A DNA stretch of 7,785 nt, taken from positions 1 through 7,785 of the forward strand of contig JAJQAI010000005.1 of assembly GCA_021203915.1 (NCBI GenBank), given 5' to 3'. The position numbers and the translations under genes are program-made. Below the pieces are notes generated by a model. That model searched no databases. It was not told the DNA's origin and was given only the letters and a program-made list of their open reading frames with translations. This document shows, piece after piece, positions 1 to 5,778 of the stretch (positions are counted from its first letter, which is position 1; the number at the start of each line of letters is the position of its first letter). This stretch comes from Prevotella sp. Lineage in GTDB: Bacteria; Bacteroidota; Bacteroidia; Bacteroidales; Bacteroidaceae.

Positions 1-1008
1 ATAATGTTACTAGTAGGACTCTCTGACCATATAAATCCTATCAATCATCCCATACTATCATGCAGCGGACTAATTTTTCCAGTGTTTTTGATACTTAATC
101 TTTGTTTTCTTATTTTTTTCTTATTGTTTAAGAGAAGATATGCTCTAATACCGATAGTTGGATTTATAATTTGCTATTTCCCCATAAGAACATATTGTCC
201 GCTGAATTTTGGAAAAAAAACACCAGAGGATTGTATAAAAGTACTCTCATACAATGTCTTTTCTTTTGCTGCTGATGGAGCCCCTAAAGATCATCCTAAT
301 CCGATACTAGATTATGTTCTTGAAAGTGGAGCAGACATTGTATGCTTGCAAGAAGCATGGTTAGATAGTGATATTGATACCAAAGCTAAAGCTTTTTATA
401 GTTATAGGGACTCTGTATTAAACATTCAAAGTGGGCTATGTATAGTGATGTTTAGTAAGTTTCCCATACTGTCTAAACAGCGCATTATGTATCCCTCAAA
501 GGGTAATATGAGTGCAGCTTTCTCTCTTAAAATAGACGAAGACACAGTAATGGTTGTGGTCAATCATTTCGAGACTACGGGGCTTTCCTTAGAGGATCGT
601 GCCGTTTTTAAGGAAATTGTGAAAGGGAAATCGGAAACAGATACAATTAGGGCAGAATCCAAACGCTTAATGGTAAAACTCGGAGAATCCTCCAAAATAC
701 GAGCTCCTCAAGCTGATGCTGTGGCAGATTTTGTTTCTAAATGGGGAAAGAGTGTGATTTTATGTGGAGATTTTAATGATAGTCCTCTTTCTTATACACA
801 TCGTCGGCTTGCCAAAGAACTTACTGATTGTTATGTAGCTGTAGGACTAGGTCCTGGAATTTCCTACCATGGTAATGCTATGTATGTTCGCATAGATAAT
901 ATTATGTGTTCTAAGGATTGGACACCCTATGAATGTAAAGTAGATAGAAGTATAGGTTATTCAGACCATTACCCTATTTATTGTCTACTAGAAAAAAGAA
1001 AAAATTAA
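1..1008 (+). CDS. Membrane-anchored endonuclease/exonuclease/phosphatase (EEP) family protein, 5' end missing
   Basis: This is a metal-dependent phosphoesterase of the EEP (DNase I-like) fold; whether it cuts nucleic acid, a phospholipid or another phosphoester cannot be told from sequence. Numbering from the ATG at position 4, residues about 21-42 and 47-60 form hydrophobic membrane segments, and the catalytic domain follows from about residue 78. All family motifs are present: LSYN (N84), LQEAW (E117, metal ligand), NHFE (N187, H188), CGDFND (D256, N258), RIDNI (D298) and the closing SDHYP (D321, H322). The frame is open to the window edge. Related Bacteroidales proteins, from memory, start with one more hydrophobic helix before the stretch matching residues 1-12. 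The ATG at 4 is therefore probably an internal Met and about 25-35 residues are missing. The gene ends in TAA. The family call is firm; the substrate is unknown. Confidence 0.88.
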   Translation: MMLLVGLSDHINPINHPILSCSGLIFPVFLILNLCFLIFFLLFKRRYALIPIVGFIICYFPIRTYCPLNFGKKTPEDCIKVLSYNVFSFAADGAPKDHPNPILDYVLESGADIVCLQEAWLDSDIDTKAKAFYSYRDSVLNIQSGLCIVMFSKFPILSKQRIMYPSKGNMSAAFSLKIDEDTVMVVVNHFETTGLSLEDRAVFKEIVKGKSETDTIRAESKRLMVKLGESSKIRAPQADAVADFVSKWGKSVILCGDFNDSPLSYTHRRLAKELTDCYVAVGLGPGISYHGNAMYVRIDNIMCSKDWTPYECKVDRSIGYSDHYPIYCLLEKRKN

Positions 1009-1047
1009 ATAATAGGGCTTAATTTTCTCAAATCATGAAAAAATGAC

Positions 1048-1055
1048 TATCTTTG
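1048..1055 (+). promoter_or_regulatory. Bacteroidota -7 promoter box for secDF
   Basis: TATCTTTG matches the Bacteroidota sigma-ABfr -7 consensus TAnnTTTG exactly and lies about 100 bases before the secDF start. The expected -33 TTG, about 19-20 bases upstream, is poor here: the matching stretch is TTTTCTC at about 1023-1029. Transcription would start near 1060, giving a leader of about 95 bases. It suggests that secDF is expressed separately from the EEP gene upstream. Confidence 0.6.
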
Positions 1056-1112
1056 CACGCTGATATTTGAGCGTGCTTAGCTTTTGTGGCTAAAAACAGA
1101 GCGCCACTCAAA
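1055..1112 (+). other. Inverted-repeat cluster in the secDF promoter/leader region
   Basis: Several perfect short inverted repeats crowd this stretch. GCACGCT (1055-1061) pairs with AGCGTGC (1070-1076) around an 8-base loop. TTAGC (1077-1081) pairs with GCTAA (1089-1093). GTGGC (1086-1090) pairs with GCCAC (1103-1107). TTTGA (1066-1070) pairs with TCAAA (1108-1112) and would stack directly on the GTGGC/GCCAC stem. The second and third overlap, so they exclude each other. The first straddles the predicted transcription start, so it would act as DNA (an operator) rather than as RNA if the start is near 1060. It does not match any riboswitch class I know. The repeats are directly visible; a function is inference. 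Confidence 0.35.
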
Positions 1113-1153
1113 GAGATGTGAATCAAGAAAATTAAAAAAAATAAATATTTAAA

Positions 1154-4138
1154 ATGCAAAACAAAGGAATTGTAATTGTTACTGCAATATTGCTGACTCT
1201 TGCAAGTGTTTTCTATCTATCCTTCTCCTTTGCTACTAGCTATTACGACAAGCAAGCTGCGAAGCTTAAGGACCCTATTGCCCAGGAGAACTATAAAGAC
1301 TCCGTAAAATATTTAGGTATATATTCCTATCAAAAGTGTCTAGAGACTCAGATAGGTTTAGGACTTGACCTAAAGGGTGGTATGAACGTTATACTTGAGA
1401 TTTCTGTTCCCGATGTTGTGGACGTTCTAGCTGACCATAAGACTTCACCAGCTTTTGTAAAGTCTATGGAAGAGGCTAAGAAAGAGGAAGAAAAGAGTCA
1501 AAGTGATTTTATTTCACTCTTCATTAAGTATTATCACCAAAACGCTCCAGGCCATAAACTTGCCGAGGTTTTTGCTACTCAACAACTAAAGGGTAAGGTT
1601 AGCACTCAGAGCTCTGACTCAGAGGTTGAAAAAGCCTTGCGTTCTGAAGTTCAAGCAGCTATTGACAACTCATATAACGTTGTAAGAAATCGTATTGATA
1701 AATTCGGTGTTGTACAGCCTAATATTCAAAAGCTTGAGGGTCAAGAGGGACGTATTATGGTTGAAATGCCAGGAATACGTGAACCTGAGCGTATACGTAA
1801 ATTACTTCAGGGAAGTGCAAATCTAGAGTTTTGGGAGACATATAATAGTGAGGAGATAACTCCTTACCTTCGTCAACTAGATCAAAGGTTTGCCTCAGAA
1901 GAAGGTGGTGTTGACTCTACCAGTGTAAAAACGGATAGTTTAAGTAATGAGACCGCAGAAGAGGCTCAGACAAATAAGAAGTTTGAGATAAAAAAAGAAA
2001 ATCAAACTCCTGAGGATGTAGCAAACACTAGAGACGAGCAATTTGAAAAGGCAAGACAAAGGAATCCTTTGCTTTCAATTTTGCAACTTACCGGTCAAGG
2101 TTCACTCAGTCTTGTAGGTTATGCCAATGCACGCGATACAGCAGAAATTGACAAAATTATATATTCCCAAGAGGCTAAACAAATTCTTCCTTCAGACTTA
2201 AAACTCTTGTGGAGTGCAAAGCCTGCTGAAGGCTTTTCGGTAAAGAATATATTTGAACTTTATGCCATTAAGGTTACACAACCAAATGGTCGTGCTCCAC
2301 TTGAGGGTGATGTGGTTACTAGTGCTAGGGATGAGTTCAATAGCATTACAGGTCGTCCAACAGTGAATATGACAATGAACTCCGATGGCGCACGTCGTTG
2401 GGCAGTACTAACTAAGACGAACGTTGGTAGAGCAATTGCTATTGTACTTGATGGCGCTGTTTATAGTGCTCCACGTGTTAATGGTGAAATTACCGGTGGA
2501 AGTTCTGAGATAAGCGGAAACTTTACCATTGAGGATACTAAAGACTTAGCTAACACACTTATATCGGGTCGTATGCCTGCACCTGCGCGCATCGTTCAGG
2601 AGGATGTAGTTGGTCCATCACTAGGTGCTCAATCAATTAGGCAAGGTGTAATGTCATTTATCTTTGCTTTCATTTTGCTTATGATATACATGGTACTCAT
2701 GTATAACTTCATCCCAGGAATGATGGCCAACTGTGCGTTGCTTGTCAATCTATTCTTTACTTTGGGAATACTTACCTCCTTCCAAGCAGCACTTACCATG
2801 CCTGGTATTGCTGGTATGGTGCTTGCCTTAGGTATGGCCGTTGATGCTAATGTGCTTATCTATGAAAGAACAAAGGAGGAGCTTCGTAAAGGTAAACAAT
2901 TAAAGCAGGCTTTGCAATTAGGTTATAGCAATGCATTTTCTGCAATCTTTGACTCTAACTTAACCTCAATTATAACAGGTATTATTCTATATGTATTTGG
3001 TACCGGTCCAATTAGAGGATTTGCAACTACACTTATTATAGGTATTTGCTGCTCATTCTTTACAGCGGTTTACTTGACCCGTCTAGTATACGAAAATCGC
3101 CTAAAGAAGGATAAGTGGTTAGGACTAACCTTTACTACAAGTATATCAAGAAAGTTTATGCAAGGTACATCTATAAGGTTTATGTCAATGTACCGCAAGA
3201 CTTTCACAATAGCTATTATTGCGCTAGTTATATTCTGCGTAAGTTTCGTTCTTCGTGGCTTGAGTCAGAGTATTGACTTTACCGGTGGTCGTAACTATGT
3301 TATTGTATTTGATAAGGCAGTTGAACCAGAACAGGTTACAAATGTATTGCGCCCTGTATTTACTAGTAGTAACGTAAGTTCTTTAGCACTTGGTACTGAC
3401 CATAAGACCATAAGAGTTTCAACAAACTATAAGATAGATTCCAACGACCCAAATGTAGATAATGAGGTTGAGGATATGCTTTATAGTGCTCTTTCTTCAG
3501 CAGGAATGGTCACTCAAGGAGATGCGGATTCATTTAAGAATCCTGATTTAAGAGCAGGTGGTTCTATTATTAGTAGTACAAAGGTGGGACCATCAGTTGC
3601 TAAGGATATTACCTATGGAGCTATTGTCAGTGTGATTATTGCCCTTATCGCAATCTTTATATACATATTGCTACGTTTCCGTAACGTTGCTTTCTCTATT
3701 GGTTCAACAGTTGCACTAGCCTTTGATACTATCTTAGTGCTTGGATTCTATTCACTATTGTGGGGAATAGTTCCGTTCTCGCTTGAGATTGACCAAACGT
3801 TCATAGGTGCCGTCCTAACGGTTATTGGTTATTCTATCAATGATAAAGTGGTGGTATTTGACCGTATCAGAGAGAACCTTAAGCTTTATAAGAAGAAGGA
3901 TACTCAAACACTGTTTAATAACTCCCTAAATGAAACTCTAGCAAGAACTATTAATACCTCACTATCAACCTTGATAGTACTACTTTGTATCTTCTTCCTT
4001 GGTGGTGATAGTATTCGTAGCTTCTCATTTGCAATGATTTTGGGTGTTATATTTGGTACACTTTCATCAATATTCATTGCAGCACCAATTGCTTACATTA
4101 CTCTAGGGCGTAAGATTCAAGAGGAACCCGAAGAATAA
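1154..4138 (+). CDS. secDF: Protein translocase subunit SecDF (SecD-SecF fusion)
   Basis: SecDF is an inner-membrane RND-type machine that uses the ion gradient to help pull preproteins out of SecYEG on the periplasmic side. The 994-residue length fits the fused form. The SecD half has TM1 at about 5-27, the DLKGG motif at 72-76, the periplasmic P1 domain with RNRIDKFGV (178-186) and PGIREPERI (206-214), then five helices between about 497 and 645 with the AVDANVLIYER motif (D564). The SecF half has a helix at about 681-701, the FTGG motif at 709-712, the small P4 domain, and helices at about 818-983 containing GYSINDKVVVFDR (D897) and RTINTS (R931). D564, D897 and R931 correspond by motif to the proton-path residues D340, D637 and R671 of Thermus SecDF; the 34-residue gap between the last two is the same. 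An acidic, low-complexity stretch (about 245-305) lies within P1. The start ATG follows an A-rich stretch without Shine-Dalgarno. A terminator follows, so the gene is probably monocistronic. Confidence 0.97.
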   Translation: MQNKGIVIVTAILLTLASVFYLSFSFATSYYDKQAAKLKDPIAQENYKDSVKYLGIYSYQKCLETQIGLGLDLKGGMNVILEISVPDVVDVLADHKTSPAFVKSMEEAKKEEEKSQSDFISLFIKYYHQNAPGHKLAEVFATQQLKGKVSTQSSDSEVEKALRSEVQAAIDNSYNVVRNRIDKFGVVQPNIQKLEGQEGRIMVEMPGIREPERIRKLLQGSANLEFWETYNSEEITPYLRQLDQRFASEEGGVDSTSVKTDSLSNETAEEAQTNKKFEIKKENQTPEDVANTRDEQFEKARQRNPLLSILQLTGQGSLSLVGYANARDTAEIDKIIYSQEAKQILPSDLKLLWSAKPAEGFSVKNIFELYAIKVTQPNGRAPLEGDVVTSARDEFNSITGRPTVNMTMNSDGARRWAVLTKTNVGRAIAIVLDGAVYSAPRVNGEITGGSSEISGNFTIEDTKDLANTLISGRMPAPARIVQEDVVGPSLGAQSIRQGVMSFIFAFILLMIYMVLMYNFIPGMMANCALLVNLFFTLGILTSFQAALTMPGIAGMVLALGMAVDANVLIYERTKEELRKGKQLKQALQLGYSNAFSAIFDSNLTSIITGIILYVFGTGPIRGFATTLIIGICCSFFTAVYLTRLVYENRLKKDKWLGLTFTTSISRKFMQGTSIRFMSMYRKTFTIAIIALVIFCVSFVLRGLSQSIDFTGGRNYVIVFDKAVEPEQVTNVLRPVFTSSNVSSLALGTDHKTIRVSTNYKIDSNDPNVDNEVEDMLYSALSSAGMVTQGDADSFKNPDLRAGGSIISSTKVGPSVAKDITYGAIVSVIIALIAIFIYILLRFRNVAFSIGSTVALAFDTILVLGFYSLLWGIVPFSLEIDQTFIGAVLTVIGYSINDKVVVFDRIRENLKLYKKKDTQTLFNNSLNETLARTINTSLSTLIVLLCIFFLGGDSIRSFSFAMILGVIFGTLSSIFIAAPIAYITLGRKIQEEPEE

Positions 4139-4162
4139 AGTCCAAATATATATATAAGTGGT

Positions 4163-4205
4163 AGGACAGGGGAGAAAAAATAACTCTTCTGTCCTTTCAT
4201 TTTTT
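4163..4205 (+). terminator. Intrinsic terminator after secDF
   Basis: A 12-bp stem runs from 4163-4174 (AGGACAGGGGAG) to 4184-4195 (CTCTTCTGTCCT), with two G-T wobbles in the middle and a 9-base A-rich loop. A T-rich tail (TTTCATTTTTT) follows directly. It lies 25 bases after the secDF stop and separates secDF from the esterase operon. Confidence 0.88.
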
Positions 4206-4250
4206 ATGAAGTTTTATGCACTAAAGAAAAAAAATGGTGTGCTCTAAGGC

Positions 4251-4280
4251 TTGAGGTTTGGCATTTTATTGCTATTTTTG
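4251..4280 (+). promoter_or_regulatory. Bacteroidota-type promoter for the esterase-DUF5703 operon
   Basis: TATTTTTG at 4273-4280 fits the -7 consensus TAnnTTTG. A TTG at 4251-4253 lies 19 bases upstream, the spacing expected for the -33 element; a TTTG at 4257-4260 is an alternative but too close. The transcript would begin near 4285-4288, leaving about 50 bases before the esterase start. Its place just after a strong terminator supports it. Confidence 0.55.
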
Positions 4281-4290
4281 CCTTTTGAGG

Positions 4291-4307
4291 GGATTTTAAT
4301 TAAATCC
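4291..4307 (+). repeat. Small palindrome between the promoter and the esterase start
   Basis: GGATTT (4291-4296) and AAATCC (4302-4307) form perfect 6-base arms around TAATT. The site lies about 10 bases after the -7 box, at or just past the predicted transcription start, where an operator or a 5'-UTR hairpin could sit. No T-run follows, so it is not a terminator. In AT-rich DNA such a repeat may be chance. Confidence 0.3.
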
Positions 4308-4339
4308 ACCAAAAAAATCTTGAAAAACACATTAATACT

Positions 4340-5758
4340 ATGATGAGAAATATATTAAAAAACAACCTACTACTGGCTAGTTTCTTTTTTATCTCTTTAG
4401 GAGTAAACGCAAAGGTAACGTTGCCTGAAATCTTCTCCGACGGAATGGTCCTGCAGAGAGAAACAAGTGCGAGCCTATGGGGCACAGCAAAGCAATCCTC
4501 TGTTGTAAAGATTACCACCTCTTGGGATAAGAAAACATATGTAGCTAAAAGCGATAGCCTCGGGAAGTGGAAAACCGCTGTAAAAACTCCCGAAGCAGGA
4601 GGTCCCTATCAGATAACCTTTTCTGATGGTGAAAGGACAGAAATTAATGATATATTAATAGGAGAGGTATGGGTATGCTCTGGTCAGAGTAATATGGAAA
4701 TGCCCATGAAGGGTTATAAATGCCAACCCGTAGATAATGCTCTAGAGGATATACTACATAGTACGGATAATGATTTAAGATTGTTTACTGTAGCTCAAAA
4801 TAGTACACTAGAGGCCGTTGATACCTTAAATGGAAAGTGGGCTGCAGCCTCTCCTGCTTCAGTGCGTAACTTTAGTGCTACTGCTTATTATTTTGGACGT
4901 GAATTACGCCAAATACTTGGTGTACCCGTAGGCCTTGTTGTTGCAGCCTGGGGTGGATCAGCGTGCGAGGCATGGATGAGAGCAGATTGGCTCAGCAGTT
5001 TTCCTAGCGTTCAAATACCTATTAAACAGGAGGATATTACTTCCAAAAATCGTACTCCCACAGTGCTATTTAATGGTATGCTTAGTCCAATAATTGGGAT
5101 GGCTATGCGTGGTGTTATATGGTATCAAGGTGAGGATAATGTCACTCGTTTTGAAACTTATGCCGACCTACTCACCTCTCTTATTGGTGGATGGCGTTCC
5201 GTTTGGGGCTTAGGCGACTTCCCCTTTTATTACTGCCAAATCGCTCCCTATGATTATAGTCTAATTGGATACACAATAAACAGTGCCCTACTTCGTGAGC
5301 AGCAGTCAAAGGCTGAATTTATGAGTGATAACTGTGGAATGGTTGTTCTAATGGATGCCGGGCTTGAATATGGAATACATCCTAGAAAGAAAAATCTAGC
5401 TGGAGAGCGTCTAGCTATGCTTGCCCTTGGAGATACCTATGGGATTGATGGTCTACCTAAGGGTAACGCATATTATGATGATATTACTTTTAAAGGAGAT
5501 ACTGCTGTTATCAGTTTTAAGCGTGCTGATATGTGGGTGTATGGAGAAAATGGCATGAAGAGCGATCTGTTTGAAATATCTGGAAGTAATAGGGTGTTCT
5601 ATCCTGCCAAAGCGTGGATAGATCGCAGTAAGGTATATGTTCAAAGCGATTCCGTTCCTAATCCCGTAGCCGTACGCTATGCCTTTAAAGATTGGGCTCA
5701 AGGTGATTTGTTCTCAGATGGTCTACCTATAAGCTCATTTAGAACGGACGATTGGTGA
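4340..5758 (+). CDS. Secreted SASA-family carbohydrate esterase (sialate O-acetylesterase-like)
   Basis: The family hydrolyses O-acetyl esters on sugars. Sialate 9-O-acetyl groups are the namesake substrate, but many Bacteroidales members are thought to act on plant or other polysaccharides. The 472-residue protein starts with a Sec signal peptide: a basic start, a hydrophobic core at about 9-22 and likely cleavage after VNA (residue 24). A beta-rich N-terminal domain follows, starting at LPEIFSDGMVLQR (28-40). The SGNH-type esterase motifs are CSGQSNMEMP (113-122; nucleophile S117), AAWGGSACEAW (202-212), GVIWYQGEDN (258-267) and GIHPRKK (345-351; catalytic H347). Gly345 takes the place where Asp is frequent (DIHP). 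Two ATGs stand in tandem (4340 and 4343) and either could be used. A separate promoter lies upstream, and the next gene begins 20 bases after the stop, so the two probably share a transcript. The family call is firm and the sugar substrate is open. Confidence 0.92.
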   Translation: MMRNILKNNLLLASFFFISLGVNAKVTLPEIFSDGMVLQRETSASLWGTAKQSSVVKITTSWDKKTYVAKSDSLGKWKTAVKTPEAGGPYQITFSDGERTEINDILIGEVWVCSGQSNMEMPMKGYKCQPVDNALEDILHSTDNDLRLFTVAQNSTLEAVDTLNGKWAAASPASVRNFSATAYYFGRELRQILGVPVGLVVAAWGGSACEAWMRADWLSSFPSVQIPIKQEDITSKNRTPTVLFNGMLSPIIGMAMRGVIWYQGEDNVTRFETYADLLTSLIGGWRSVWGLGDFPFYYCQIAPYDYSLIGYTINSALLREQQSKAEFMSDNCGMVVLMDAGLEYGIHPRKKNLAGERLAMLALGDTYGIDGLPKGNAYYDDITFKGDTAVISFKRADMWVYGENGMKSDLFEISGSNRVFYPAKAWIDRSKVYVQSDSVPNPVAVRYAFKDWAQGDLFSDGLPISSFRTDDW

Positions 5759-5778
5759 AAAATCTATATTCAACTTCA

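Noticed and set aside
1001..1026. Possible terminator after the EEP gene: AAAATTAA paired with TTAATTTT
   Set aside because: The stem is made only of A-T pairs, overlaps the stop codon and lacks a proper T-tail, so it is too weak to call.
1035..1046. Tiny frame ATG AAA AAA TGA before secDF
   Set aside because: It lies upstream of the predicted transcription start and encodes only three residues.
1116..1121. Start-stop ATG TGA in the secDF leader, after AAAGAG
   Set aside because: A start-stop element could affect initiation, but a six-base match is expected by chance and nothing else supports it.
4146..4156. Short AT dinucleotide run after secDF
   Set aside because: It is only about five repeat units long in AT-rich intergenic DNA, with no sign of phase variation.
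4300..4518. Open frame on the - strand, 72 codons
   Set aside because: It overlaps the promoter and the signal peptide region of the esterase in the opposite direction, has no recognisable motif, and looks like a chance shadow.
5453..5701. Open frame on the - strand, 82 codons
   Set aside because: It lies wholly inside the esterase gene and has no promoter or family motif.
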